From Novosphingobium panipatense (lineage in GTDB: Bacteria > Pseudomonadota > Alphaproteobacteria > Sphingomonadales > Sphingomonadaceae), in assembly GCF_002149965.1 (NCBI RefSeq), contig NZ_MSQB01000004.1, positions 1-64,000 on the forward strand: a DNA stretch of 64,000 nucleotides, in the 5' to 3' direction. Of the stretch, positions 1 to 8,556 are shown piece by piece (position 1 is the stretch's first letter; every line of letters begins with the position of its first letter). A program made the translations under genes and the position numbers. The notes beneath the pieces are model-generated. The model saw nothing but the letters and a program-made list of their open reading frames with translations. It was not told where the DNA came from and made no database searches.

Positions 1-331
1 ATATCCATAGGCCAGTGAGTGGGGCCCGCGGGTTCGTGCCTCGGAGACTTTCGTACGCCTACCGGCGCCCGAAACTCTTCACGATAGGGGAATGTCTGGA
101 TTAGATTCAGTCTGCAGGGATAGCTGACGTTCAATCGGAGTCGGCTGCCGCCCGACATTTTCCGGTAATCGCTTCTAAGGTGAACGGCCGCCGACGCTGG
201 GAGCTGCCGTTCACCGAAATCCAGAGATCTTCCCCGCTCACCAAAGCTGGAAGCCGCGGTTCTGCGCATTCCTGATGAAAGGTCCGGCTAAGAAGCGATC
301 ATCGTTCGGCGAGCTTTGTGTTATCGCCATC
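1..331. other. Non-coding left edge
   Basis: No open frame here looks like a real protein on either strand. The stretch holds one clear perfect inverted repeat (180-188 with 206-214) and otherwise shows no recognisable RNA gene. It lies downstream of the DapA-like gene, which runs leftward and stops at 332. The base composition is less G+C-rich than the genes to the right of 4.6 kb. Confidence 0.5.
180..214. repeat. Perfect 9-bp inverted repeat
   Basis: GTGAACGGC at 180-188 is mirrored by GCCGTTCAC at 206-214 with a 17-base spacer. It lies about 120 bases past the stop of the leftward DapA-like gene. It has no U-run on either side, so a terminator role is not supported; it may be part of a dispersed intergenic repeat. 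Confidence 0.4.
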
Positions 332-1234
332 TCACTTCGCAGCGGATTTCATTCTGTCGACGGCAGCCGGTAGTGCGGTCAACTGGTACTCACCGACGAA
401 CCCTTGCACCGGCAGCGGGGCCATCCCGACATCAAGGCCGAGGATTTCTGCGATCCCGTATATGGTGCGCAGGCTGCCATGCCTTTCGAAGAGTGCCCAC
501 ATGGGGGCATAGAGCGCCTGCAGCCTTTCGGTTTCGGAAGTGTCGCCAGCCATTGCAGCTCGGGTTAGGCGAACCGCCGGCTCCGGCAGCACCCCTGCGA
601 CGACGCTATGCCAGGCATCGGCGCCTGCTAAGAATGCCGGCGCAGCGCACCAGTCGCCGCTATAGCCAATTCTGAAATCCTCCGGCACGCGAGCGCGAAG
701 CTCCTCGATTTCGGCCGTATAGTTCTGGTCATCGAGCGGCGGCATCTTTGCCGCAACGATGCCCGGTACTTGTGCGAGTTCGACGATCAGGTCGTGCGAG
801 AATTTGAAATTCGTCGTGCCCGGGTTGTTGTAAATGCATAGTGGCAAATCCGTCGCCGCAGCGACTGCCTTGAAATGGTGCTCGACTTCTTTGGCGGACA
901 GCTGTGTGTAGGACATCGGCGCAAGCAGCAGCCCGCTGGCCCCGGCGCTCTGAGCTGCAACGGCAAGTTCGCAGGACCAGCTGGTTCGGAGCGCTCCGAC
1001 ACCTGCGACCACAGGGACGCGGTCTGCCGCCGCTTCCACGGCAGCCGCGACAGCGCGATTGCGCTGTTCCCGGTCAAGGTAGGCATAGGTGCCCGTGCTA
1101 CCGAGAACGCTTACTGAATTGACGCCTGCATCAGCAAGGCGATCGACAAGAATGCCCAGTGCATCCGTATCGACAATGCCGTCTTCGTTTGCCGGAGTGG
1201 GCGGGAATGCGGAAAGGCCCTTGAAAACTGTCAT
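332..1234 (-). CDS. DapA-family (dihydrodipicolinate synthase-like) lyase
   Basis: A 300-residue class I aldolase of the DHDPS / N-acetylneuraminate lyase superfamily, a (beta/alpha)8 barrel that forms a Schiff base with a keto acid. The Schiff-base lysine is K163 (VAAKMPP), the catalytic tyrosine is Y135 (YNNPG) and the dicarboxylate loop is GSTGT at 45-49. True DapA has an arginine shortly after the tyrosine (YNVPSR) that binds the second carboxylate; here the position reads YNNPGTT, so a reaction other than lysine biosynthesis is likely. It is the last gene of a leftward group with exporters. Substrate unknown. The superfamily is sure, the exact role is not. Confidence 0.85.
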   Translation of the reverse strand: MTVFKGLSAFPPTPANEDGIVDTDALGILVDRLADAGVNSVSVLGSTGTYAYLDREQRNRAVAAAVEAAADRVPVVAGVGALRTSWSCELAVAAQSAGASGLLLAPMSYTQLSAKEVEHHFKAVAAATDLPLCIYNNPGTTNFKFSHDLIVELAQVPGIVAAKMPPLDDQNYTAEIEELRARVPEDFRIGYSGDWCAAPAFLAGADAWHSVVAGVLPEPAVRLTRAAMAGDTSETERLQALYAPMWALFERHGSLRTIYGIAEILGLDVGMAPLPVQGFVGEYQLTALPAAVDRMKSAAK

Positions 1235-1252
1235 ATCTGATAATCCAATGTA

Positions 1253-1870
1253 CTATCGGCCGAAGAGGAGGCGCGTACCGGCGCCAGCGAAAACAATACT
1301 GAGCGTCCCATCTATCCAGCGTCGCGCTCTGGCATAGCCTTTTACCATCGGTGCAGTTGAAAACAGCACGGCATAGCCAAAGAAGATAAGTCCCCCCAGA
1401 AGGACGCAGCAGCCAAAGGCCAGGGCCAAACGCTCGGTCGAAGCATGTGCTCCAACGCCTAGAGACATAAGGGCGACCCACGAGAGGATCGCCTTCGGAT
1501 TTCCGACGTGCATGAGCACTCCGCGCCTATACATGGCGCCAAGATTTTCCTCTCCAGCGGATATCACCAAGGGTGCCGCATCCGTTTGCATAGCTGACCG
1601 GGCGGACTTGAAGGCAAGCCAAAGCAAGTAAAGACCGCCAGCGAACTTCAGGATCGCGAGTGCCTGTGCATAGCGAATGACCAGCGCCGCAAGCCCAGTC
1701 ACGGCGATCAGGCCCCATGCGAACGACATCGTCACCACGCCAGCTGCCATTGCCGCAGAAGGTCTGCGTCCATGCCGCATGGCGATTCCCATGATGCCCA
1801 TGGTGCTAGGGCCGGGGCTGCCTGCGGTCAGGATGTAAGCGCCGTACACGAGGAACAGATCATTCCACAT
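1253..1870 (-). CDS. LysE/RhtB family amino-acid exporter
   Basis: A 205-residue inner-membrane protein with about six hydrophobic segments and the N-terminal PGPS motif typical of RhtB/LysE exporters of amino acids and homoserine lactones. The start at 1870 (MWNDLF) is chosen because translation upstream of it is hydrophilic and overlaps the next gene, and because the first membrane segment follows directly. It lies 18 bases before the DapA-like gene and starts 1 base after the SMR stop, so the three probably share a transcript. Substrate cannot be read from the sequence. Confidence 0.87.
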   Translation of the reverse strand: MWNDLFLVYGAYILTAGSPGPSTMGIMGIAMRHGRRPSAAMAAGVVTMSFAWGLIAVTGLAALVIRYAQALAILKFAGGLYLLWLAFKSARSAMQTDAAPLVISAGEENLGAMYRRGVLMHVGNPKAILSWVALMSLGVGAHASTERLALAFGCCVLLGGLIFFGYAVLFSTAPMVKGYARARRWIDGTLSIVFAGAGTRLLFGR

Positions 1871-1871
1871 G

Positions 1872-2192
1872 TTACGCGGTCGCGAAGAACCTGGTGCCGA
1901 CGACGCCGACAACAACGAGAGAAATAAAGACCATCTGCACCGGACTCAATCGCTCCCCAAACAGTATCACGCCCATGATGGCTACGCCGACCGCGCCAAG
2001 ACCGGTCCATACTGCGGATGCGGTCCCTGCCGGAAGCGTGCGCATGGCGTAGGCAAGCAGCCCCATGTTGACGAAGTTCAGGATGATGGGGAAAGATGCC
2101 GACGTCCAGCTTCCCTGCGTTGCCGCCCATTTCATGCTAAGCGCCCATGCGATTTCGGTGATCACCGCGATCCCGAGTACGATCCACGCCAT
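1872..2192 (-). CDS. SMR family transporter, Gdx/SugE-like
   Basis: A 106-residue four-helix protein of the small multidrug resistance family. E13 is the conserved proton/substrate glutamate, and AVWTGLGAVGVA matches the SugE/Gdx branch, whose known members export guanidinium, rather than the EmrE branch. The start at 2192 is preceded by GGAAAG at a good distance and gives the normal family length; longer frames would add about 97 unrelated residues. No guanidine riboswitch could be recognised in the 212 bases upstream. Function as guanidinium export is inferred from the motif only. Confidence 0.87.
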   Translation of the reverse strand: MAWIVLGIAVITEIAWALSMKWAATQGSWTSASFPIILNFVNMGLLAYAMRTLPAGTASAVWTGLGAVGVAIMGVILFGERLSPVQMVFISLVVVGVVGTRFFATA

Positions 2193-2404
2193 GGCCTGTC
2201 GTCTTTCCGTAGCATTTGTGCCGGGTCTCCGATCTGTCTGGTCCCATGGGGAAGCATAGCGATGCCTCACCGCGACCTCGGATATTGCGACTAGCCATTG
2301 CCAGATCGATGCGATTGATGCCGGACCGCAATTGCTGACCTTCGTGCTATCTGGATGTCGAGGCTGAAATGACCCATGCATGACATGGTTCGTCGTCAGG
2401 CGCG

Positions 2405-3025
2405 TCATAAGATAATCCTCCCAATCAGTGATGCCGCTATGGTCAGCATGACGACGCCAACGATGGCATCGAGGATCTTCCAAGCCACGGGACGGGCGAA
2501 AAGCGGGATCAGGATGCGCGCGCCGTAGCCGAGCGCCGCAAACCAGGTCATGCTCGCCGTCGCAGCACCGGCGACGAAGACAGGACGCAAGGCAGGTGCA
2601 TGAGCAGATCCTGCTGCCCCCATCAGCAGCACAGTATCAAGATAGACGTGCGGATTGAGGAACGTGAACGCAGCTGTCGCCCCCAAGGCGCTGCCCATCG
2701 TGAGCTTGCCTTGTGCCGATACCGCCATTGCTTCAGGCGTCATCATTCGCTGAAATGCCTTGAGACCGTACCACGCAAGGAACGCGGCGCCGCCAAGGGT
2801 GAGGACCAGAGTTAGTTGAGGCATTGCGCCGAGTAGCGCGCCCACGCCGCCGACGCCGGCGGCAATTAGGATCGCATCGGCAATGCCGCAGAACAGGACT
2901 ATCGGCCCGACATGCTCACGCTTCAGCCCCTGTCGCAGGACGAAAAGGTTCTGGGCACCGATCGCCATGATCAGTGCGGCCGACATGGCAAAGCCGGTAA
3001 CAAAAGTGGGCAGAACGTTGGTCAT
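2405..3025 (-). CDS. ArgO-type arginine/lysine exporter of the LysE family
   Basis: A membrane protein of about 206 residues closely patterned on E. coli ArgO: an early GAQNLFVLRQG segment, a WYGLKAF segment and the highly conserved FLNPHVYLDT motif in the middle. ArgO members export arginine, canavanine or lysine. An alternative start lies eight codons upstream at 3049; neither has a strong ribosome binding site. It is divergent from an ArgP-like LysR regulator, the classic argO-argP / lysE-lysG arrangement, so it is probably induced by basic amino acids through that regulator. Confidence 0.9.
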   Translation of the reverse strand: MTNVLPTFVTGFAMSAALIMAIGAQNLFVLRQGLKREHVGPIVLFCGIADAILIAAGVGGVGALLGAMPQLTLVLTLGGAAFLAWYGLKAFQRMMTPEAMAVSAQGKLTMGSALGATAAFTFLNPHVYLDTVLLMGAAGSAHAPALRPVFVAGAATASMTWFAALGYGARILIPLFARPVAWKILDAIVGVVMLTIAASLIGRIIL

Positions 3026-3098
3026 GGACCAGCTTATGCCTTCGCTCATCCATGCAGGAAAACTTGTTCTTCTACGCCTGATGAAGTATCCCTAAATC

Positions 3099-3989
3099 AT
3101 GCTAGATTATCCTGCACTCGCCGCCGTCGCTAGCGTTGTCCGGGAAGGGAGCTTCGAACGCGCGGCCGAGCGACTGGGCGTTACACCCTCGGCTGTTTCC
3201 CAGCGAGTTCGCGCTTTGGAAGAGCGGCTCGGCAGCATTGTGATTGTGCGGGGGCAACCATGCCTCCCAACCGATCTCGGGCGCAAGCTGTGTGCGCATG
3301 TCGACATGGTGCAACTGCTTGAGGCCGATTTGGTCCCGGCTTTGTCGTTCGCAGATGGTCGGACAGAAAAGCCGGTCACGCTGAAGCTGGCTGTTAACTC
3401 CGACAGCATAGCGACGTGGTTCCCTCAAGCTGCAGCAAAATTCTCTCATGCCACCGGCTACCTTCTTGAGTTCATCATCGAGGATGAAGCTCACACCGCA
3501 GATCGCTTGCGTTGCGGTGAGGTGATCGCGGCAGTCTCAGACGACCCAGGGGCGGTTCAAGGCTGCAAAACGGTTGAGCTTGGTAGCCTCCAGTACCTCG
3601 CTTGTTGCAGCCCGGAATTTGCAGAGCGGCACTTCTCAAAGGGCGTCACTGTGGAGGCCCTGCAGAATGCGCCCTGCCTGCGGTTCGAACGCAGGGATGG
3701 CCTTCAGGCCCGATGGGTACGCGAAAACTTCAAGGTTGAGCTGGATGCGCCGATGCATTGGGTGCCCTCAAGCATCGGGTTCCTGAATTTCGGATTGTCC
3801 GGTCTGGGATGGGGCATGCATCCAGCCGTGATTGCGGAAGCTAAGATCGCTGAGGGTCAACTCATTGAACTGGCGCCAGGGCATCCGCTTGATGTGAAGC
3901 TGTACTGGACTGTGACCAGACTTCATGCCTCTGCACTTCGCACGTTTACCGAGGCGGTTCGCAGTGTTGCTAAGGAGACTCTGATCTGA
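3099..3989 (+). CDS. LysR-family regulator, ArgP/LysG type
   Basis: A 296-residue LysR-type regulator. The winged helix-turn-helix covers residues 1-60 (VTPSAVSQRVRALEERLG is the recognition region) and a substrate-binding domain follows from about 90. Length and the FERRDGLQ segment fit the ArgP/IciA group, which activates the basic amino-acid exporter gene on binding arginine or lysine. It is transcribed away from the ArgO-like gene; the 70-odd bases between them should hold its operator. It sits at the right end of the lower-G+C stretch. Confidence 0.87.
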   Translation: MLDYPALAAVASVVREGSFERAAERLGVTPSAVSQRVRALEERLGSIVIVRGQPCLPTDLGRKLCAHVDMVQLLEADLVPALSFADGRTEKPVTLKLAVNSDSIATWFPQAAAKFSHATGYLLEFIIEDEAHTADRLRCGEVIAAVSDDPGAVQGCKTVELGSLQYLACCSPEFAERHFSKGVTVEALQNAPCLRFERRDGLQARWVRENFKVELDAPMHWVPSSIGFLNFGLSGLGWGMHPAVIAEAKIAEGQLIELAPGHPLDVKLYWTVTRLHASALRTFTEAVRSVAKETLI

Positions 3990-4282
3990 GTTAGACCGGC
4001 GCGTAGCAGCTGCTCACCTCTCTACCGTTCCGCTTGATGGTCGGCTTCCAAGACCGTCAGGTCGATCCTCAAATGGCTGGAATGGGCGCTATTCAGCCTG
4101 AGCACTGATGGCGATTTCTATGCAAGGAGCGTCAGCTTTCTTGGGCTACTGGTTCGGAACCGGAAGCGGAATATCCGACCAACTCGCCCTTCAGGAATGA
4201 CAGGCGCCAAAGCTGTGCAGTTGGCGGCGTTTGGGAACCGGACCTCCCCTCCTTGATGGCAGAGATGAGGGAGAGGCGACAC

Positions 4283-4311
4283 GCTGCGGTCAGTCAATTG
4301 ATGACCGCAGC
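4283..4311. repeat. Perfect 10-bp inverted repeat
   Basis: GCTGCGGTCA (4283-4292) pairs with TGACCGCAGC (4302-4311) around a 9-base loop. It lies roughly 290 bases past the LysR gene and has no T-run after it. It could be a weak terminator or a dispersed intergenic repeat. Confidence 0.45.
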
Positions 4312-4350
4312 GGTACGGAAGTGATTCGGGGACTTACCTACTCGAAAAAT

Positions 4351-4482
4351 GTGGGTTCGATTTCCTGCAACCAGCACATCTTAAAGTGGGGTATTTAGTG
4401 GGGTATCACGGCAGATGTTTTAAAAGTTTTTCATTTAATTTCAATACTTAGGAGTGACTTTTGACTGACACCCTGTCCGCCA
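4351..4482. other. Putative integration-site scar (tRNA 3'-end-like, twin repeats)
   Basis: The string from 4351 has the GGTTCGAT core of a tRNA T-arm followed by a possible acceptor strand (AACCAGCA), but no matching 5' half is present. GTGGGGTAT occurs at 4386-4394 and again at 4398-4406, a 12-base period of the sort seen beside tyrosine integrase genes. CCCTGTCCGCCA at 4471-4482 resembles the 3' end of serine tRNAs. No integrase gene lies in the window. The reading as a leftover attachment region is inference; the repeats themselves are plain. Confidence 0.35.
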
Positions 4483-4646
4483 TATAATCGTCAGGCTCGA
4501 CAAACTCCGCCAAGTCACGTTCGGCAGGTTTGAGCGGCGATACAAACAGAACTCAGCAACTATTTGTAACGCGGCATTCCGCTGATTACGGCGAACCGCT
4601 CTGTCCTTCGCGCGTTGGTCACGCACGCGTCAGGGAAGAAAGTCTT

Positions 4647-5660
4647 TTGCGAAAATCCTGTGCCGGGCAATCCATGGCCGGAAAATCCTTGGTCTTGTGG
4701 TCCCTGGTGCTGACCGGCTGCAACGCGCACCAGTCGGCGCTGGCGCCGTTCGGGTTGGAGGCGCGCTCGACGCTCTGGCTGACGATAGTCCTTGCTGCCG
4801 GGGGGCTGGTGATCGCTTTGGGTGTGGCCGCGATCTATGTGGTCGCCGCTCGTGCGCCCGAGGGAAAGCTAACGCATGAAAGCGGCATGCGCCTCGTGCT
4901 CTGGCTGGGTGCTGTGGTTCCCACGGTGGTTCTGACGGCGCTGTTGATCTGGGCGCTTCCGGCAATGCGTCCGCTGCCCGCGGCCGACAGCGATTTGCGG
5001 ATACGGGTGGAAGGCGAACAGTTCTGGTGGCGCGTAACGTACCGGCAGGACGGTGCCGAGCCGCTACTTTCCGCCAACGAGATACGCTTGCCGGTGGACC
5101 GGACGGTGGTGTTCGAACTCACCGCAACCGATGTCGTCCATAGCTTCTGGATCCCGGGGCTCGCGGGCAAGATGGACATGATACCCGGCCGGACCAATCG
5201 ACTGGTCGTGAAAGCCGAAAAGCCGGGCACCTATCGCGGGGTCTGCGCGGAGTTCTGCGGATTGAGCCATGCGCTGATGGCCTTCGACGTCATTGCCATG
5301 GAACCGGCGGCTTTCGACGCATGGCTCGCCGAAGCGCGGGTCCGGCCTGTCGGTCAACCACGAGAACGCGGCGCGGCGCTCTTTGCCCGCGAAGGGTGTG
5401 GAAGCTGCCATTCGGTAAATGGCGAGCAGACTGCCCGGATCGGCCCGGACCTCACGCGCTATGGCGAGCGACTGACGCTCGGCGCCGGTATTCTCGCGCC
5501 CACGGCCGCGGACACCGCTGCCTTCATTCGCGATCCGCAACGCTTCAAGCCCGGCGCCCGCATGCCCGCCTATGACCACTTGCCGCAGGAAGAGGCGCTT
5601 GCCCTCGCTCATTGGCTGAAGCGGAACGGGAAGCCGAAAACGCCGGAGGCGCGCCCATGA
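4647..5660 (+). CDS. coxB: Cytochrome c oxidase subunit II with C-terminal cytochrome c domain
   Basis: A subunit II of caa3 type, about 337 residues, that receives electrons from cytochrome c and passes them through CuA. A lipoprotein-like signal ends at LVLTGC (Cys25), two membrane helices lie near 41-67 and 81-106, and the CuA ligands are H165, C200, C204, H208 and M211 in the CAEFCGLSHALM motif. A haem c domain follows with CGSCH at 251-255. The TTG start at 4647 is preferred because AGGGAAG lies 8-9 bases upstream; the ATG at 4674 has no good site but would still leave a short lipoprotein signal. The stop overlaps the next start as ATGA. First gene of a five-gene operon. Confidence 0.93.
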   Translation: MRKSCAGQSMAGKSLVLWSLVLTGCNAHQSALAPFGLEARSTLWLTIVLAAGGLVIALGVAAIYVVAARAPEGKLTHESGMRLVLWLGAVVPTVVLTALLIWALPAMRPLPAADSDLRIRVEGEQFWWRVTYRQDGAEPLLSANEIRLPVDRTVVFELTATDVVHSFWIPGLAGKMDMIPGRTNRLVVKAEKPGTYRGVCAEFCGLSHALMAFDVIAMEPAAFDAWLAEARVRPVGQPRERGAALFAREGCGSCHSVNGEQTARIGPDLTRYGERLTLGAGILAPTAADTAAFIRDPQRFKPGARMPAYDHLPQEEALALAHWLKRNGKPKTPEARP

Positions 5661-8179
5661 GCCTCCACGACCAGGACGATCCCGCTCTGCGCGCCGCGCA
5701 GGAGCGCCGCCTTCGCGAGGTATGGGCGCCTCCGAAAGGCCTGTTCCTGCGCTGGACGGACACCAACAACAACCAGGTCGGCAACTGGTATGTGCTGACC
5801 GCCTTCGCTTTCATGCTTTTCGCAGGCGTGCTGGCGCTGATCATGCGTACCCAATTGGCGGTTCCCGACAACGATCTGGTCGGGCCAGGCACATTCAACC
5901 AGCTTTTCACCCTGCACGGCTCGGTGATGATGTTCCTTTTCGCGGTGCCGATGTTCGAGGCGGTCTCGATCATCCTGCTGCCCCAGCTTCTGGGCGCAAG
6001 GGACCTCCCCTTCCCGCGCCTTTCGGCCTTCGGCTACTGGTCGTTCCTGCTGGGCGGGGTGTTCGTCTCGGGATCGATATTCTTCGACGCGGCGCCGGAT
6101 GGCGGTTGGTTCATGTACCCCCCGCTGACCACACGAACCGATCTTTCGGGGCTGGGCGCGGACATCTGGATGCTGGGCCTCTCCTTCATCGAGGTATCCT
6201 CGGTCGCTGCCGCCGTCGAACTGATCGTGGGCGTGCTCAAGTGCCGCCCGCCCGGCATGCGGCTCAATCTCATGCCGCTCTATGCCTGGTACATCCTGGT
6301 GGTGGCGGTGATGATCCTCTTCGCCTTCCCGCCACTGATCGCGGGCGACGTGCTGTTCGAAATGGAGCGCCTGCTGGACTGGCCCTTCTTCGATGCCTCG
6401 CGCGGAGGCGATCCCCTGCTCTGGCAGCACCTGTTCTGGATCTTCGGCCACCCCGAGGTCTACATCGTCTTCCTGCCTTCCATCGCGTTGTTCGCCATGC
6501 TGGTGCCCACGTTCGCACGGCGCCATCTGCTGGGCTATCCATGGATCGTGCTGGCGGCGGTGGGGACGGCGTTCCTCTCGTTCGGGCTCTGGGTCCACCA
6601 CATGTTCGCGACCGGCCTGCCGAAGATCAGCCTGGGCTTCTTCTCCGCAGCTTCCGAAGCCGTGGCGATCCCCACGGCGGTGCAGATCTTCGTCTTCATC
6701 GTCACGCTCTGGGCAGGCCGCGTCGTCTGGTCGACGCCGCTGCTCTATGCCACCGGAAGCCTCGCGATCTTCGTGATCGGGGGCCTGACCGGCGTGATGG
6801 TCGCCCTTGCCCCGTTCGACTGGCAGGCGCACGATACATACTTCGTCGTCGCCCATCTGCACTATGTACTGATCGGCGGCACGCTGATGCCGCTTTTCGC
6901 GGGCCTCTATTATTACTGGCCGCTGGTGACGGGCAAGAAACTGTCCGACAGGCTGGGACGGATCGCGTTCTGGCTGGTCTTCGTCGGCGCGAACCTGTGC
7001 TTCTTTCCGATGCACCTTTCCGGGCTGGAGGGCATGCCGCGCCGTGTCTTCACTTATCCGGCAGACCTCGGCCTTGGCGGCCTCAATCTTGCCTCCACGA
7101 TCGGCTCCTTCGTGATTGCCGCAGGGGTTGCGGTGATCGTGCTCGACCTTGCCCGCTCGCCGTGGCGGCAACGTTCGCCGCGCAATCCGTGGCAGGCGGG
7201 CACGCTGGAATGGCTGGCTCACCCGGAAGACGAGAATTGGGGCATCCGCTCGATCCCGCTGATCGAAAGCCGCTATCCGATCTGGGATCAGGACGATTTC
7301 GTGCGCAAGGTCGACGAGGGCCGCTACTTCCTGCCCGACGCCGAGGAAGGCCGCCGCGAAACCATCGTGACATCCGTGCTCGACGCCCGCCCGATCTCGG
7401 TCATCCGCCTTGGCGGGCCGAGCTGGAAACCCATGCTGACGGCGCTCGCGCTGGGCGGGGTGTTCATCCTGACGACTTATCATCTCTACTGGGCCGCACT
7501 CGTTTCGGGCATAGCCACCCTGGTCATGGTGCTCTGGTGGCTCTGGACGGGAACGGCGGAGATCCCCGAAAAGTCCTGCAAGCCGATCGGGCACGGCATG
7601 GAGCTTCCGCTCTACATATCGGGCGGTGCCTCTCCGGGGTGGTGGGCGATGTTCATCACGATGATGGCCGACGCCACCGCCTTTTCCGGGCTGGTCTTCG
7701 GCTACTTCTTCTTCTGGACCCGGCACGAGGCCTTTCCTCCGCCCGAGCTGGCCACCGCGCCGGGCATGGCGTGGCCGCTCCTGGCGCTCGCTCTGGGCCT
7801 TGCGGGCTGGATTGCCACTATCGCCGCACGCGAAGTCCATGCGCGCGGCGCGATCGCCGCCGCGCGCATGCTTTTGATATTCGGTCTCCTGACCAGTCTG
7901 GCCGGCGTTCCGGCAGGGCTTGCCGGGCCGTGGCTTTCGGGAATGGATCCGACCGCGAACAGCTATCCGGCGATCGTCTGGACCCTGGCGATCTGGACCT
8001 GCCTCCACGCCGCCGTCGCCGCGATCATGCAGGCCTATGTCCTTGCCCGCAGCTTCGCGGGACGGATGACGCCGCATCACGATGCGGATATTCGCAACGT
8101 CACGGTCTACATGCATTTCTTCGCGCTCACCGCCCTCGTCGCTTACGCCACGATCGGCCTGTTCCCGGAGATGGCATGA
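5657..8179 (+). CDS. Fused cytochrome c oxidase subunits I and III
   Basis: An 840-residue inner-membrane protein that joins the catalytic haem-copper subunit I (to about residue 560) to subunit III (about 590-840). Haem a ligands are H87 (LHGSVMMF) and H402; H400 binds haem a3; CuB ligands are H265 (GHPEVY, with Y269 cross-link partner) and H314-H315 (VHHMF). These are A-type proton-pumping oxidase features. The subunit III part shows the FGYFFFWTRHEAFPP segment. It starts inside the coxB stop (ATGA overlap) and ends overlapping the next gene in the same way, so expression is coupled. Fusion of I and III is known in several bacterial caa3 oxidases. Confidence 0.95.
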   Translation: MSLHDQDDPALRAAQERRLREVWAPPKGLFLRWTDTNNNQVGNWYVLTAFAFMLFAGVLALIMRTQLAVPDNDLVGPGTFNQLFTLHGSVMMFLFAVPMFEAVSIILLPQLLGARDLPFPRLSAFGYWSFLLGGVFVSGSIFFDAAPDGGWFMYPPLTTRTDLSGLGADIWMLGLSFIEVSSVAAAVELIVGVLKCRPPGMRLNLMPLYAWYILVVAVMILFAFPPLIAGDVLFEMERLLDWPFFDASRGGDPLLWQHLFWIFGHPEVYIVFLPSIALFAMLVPTFARRHLLGYPWIVLAAVGTAFLSFGLWVHHMFATGLPKISLGFFSAASEAVAIPTAVQIFVFIVTLWAGRVVWSTPLLYATGSLAIFVIGGLTGVMVALAPFDWQAHDTYFVVAHLHYVLIGGTLMPLFAGLYYYWPLVTGKKLSDRLGRIAFWLVFVGANLCFFPMHLSGLEGMPRRVFTYPADLGLGGLNLASTIGSFVIAAGVAVIVLDLARSPWRQRSPRNPWQAGTLEWLAHPEDENWGIRSIPLIESRYPIWDQDDFVRKVDEGRYFLPDAEEGRRETIVTSVLDARPISVIRLGGPSWKPMLTALALGGVFILTTYHLYWAALVSGIATLVMVLWWLWTGTAEIPEKSCKPIGHGMELPLYISGGASPGWWAMFITMMADATAFSGLVFGYFFFWTRHEAFPPPELATAPGMAWPLLALALGLAGWIATIAAREVHARGAIAAARMLLIFGLLTSLAGVPAGLAGPWLSGMDPTANSYPAIVWTLAIWTCLHAAVAAIMQAYVLARSFAGRMTPHHDADIRNVTVYMHFFALTALVAYATIGLFPEMA

Positions 8180-8556
8180 CCGACGAGCGGCGCAAATGGC
8201 ACGAGCGGCTGCAGGTCACGCTCTGGACACTGATCGTCCCGCCGACGGTATGGGCGGTGCATTTCCTGTTCTCGTACCTTTGGGCCGCGGTATCCTGCGC
8301 CAAGGCCGGTGTCTTCGCCGAGTTTCCGACGCTCTTCGTCATCGGCACCGTGCTGGCGCTGATGGCGATCGCGCTGTCGGGCTGGATTGCCCATCGCCAG
8401 ACGCGCCAGCGCGGCGACCCGCCTCCGCATGAGCAGGGCACCGACATCGACCGCCTGCGTTTTCTTGCGAAATCGACGCTGCTGCTGGCAGGCCTGAGCT
8501 TCGTGGGCGTGCTGTTCACCGCGCTGCCGGTCGTCTTCATCGGAGACTGCCGGTGA
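8176..8556 (+). CDS. Small membrane protein of the oxidase operon
   Basis: A 126-residue protein with three predicted membrane segments (about 18-40, 52-74 and 98-120) and a hydrophilic loop rich in charged residues at 78-95. I do not recognise a named family. It begins within the oxidase I+III stop (ATGA) and ends within the GTG start of ctaG, so it is translated as part of the operon. It has only two cysteines, one after the first helix and one in the last dipeptide. Position suggests a small subunit or assembly factor (a subunit IV-like role), but this is inference. Confidence 0.75.
   Translation: MTDERRKWHERLQVTLWTLIVPPTVWAVHFLFSYLWAAVSCAKAGVFAEFPTLFVIGTVLALMAIALSGWIAHRQTRQRGDPPPHEQGTDIDRLRFLAKSTLLLAGLSFVGVLFTALPVVFIGDCR

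Larger units (their letters stand above)
3990..4646. other. Long intergenic gap at the edge of the low-G+C region
   Basis: No protein-coding frame is convincing in these 657 bases. From left to right it contains a perfect 10-bp inverted repeat (4283-4311), sequence like the T-arm and 3' end of a tRNA (4351-4378), twin GTGGGGTAT repeats (4386-4406), an A+T-rich run (4418-4445) and a second tRNA-3'-end-like string (4471-4482). It separates genes of lower G+C from the G+C-rich oxidase operon. The oxidase operon promoter must lie in its right part. Confidence 0.55.

Noticed and set aside
2193..2404. Guanidine riboswitch before the Gdx-like SMR gene
   Set aside because: The conserved blocks of known guanidine riboswitches could not be found on the minus strand. 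A covariance-model search would settle it.
4351..4378. A tRNA gene
   Set aside because: Only the T-arm and possible 3' strand are present, the T-loop appears one base too long, and no D-arm or anticodon arm could be drawn upstream. Treated as an attachment-site remnant.
5609..8116. 835-residue open frame opposite the oxidase subunit I+III gene
   Set aside because: It is a shadow frame created by G+C-rich third positions. Its translation is Arg/Gly/His-rich, without domain patterns, while the opposite strand has all haem and copper ligands in place.
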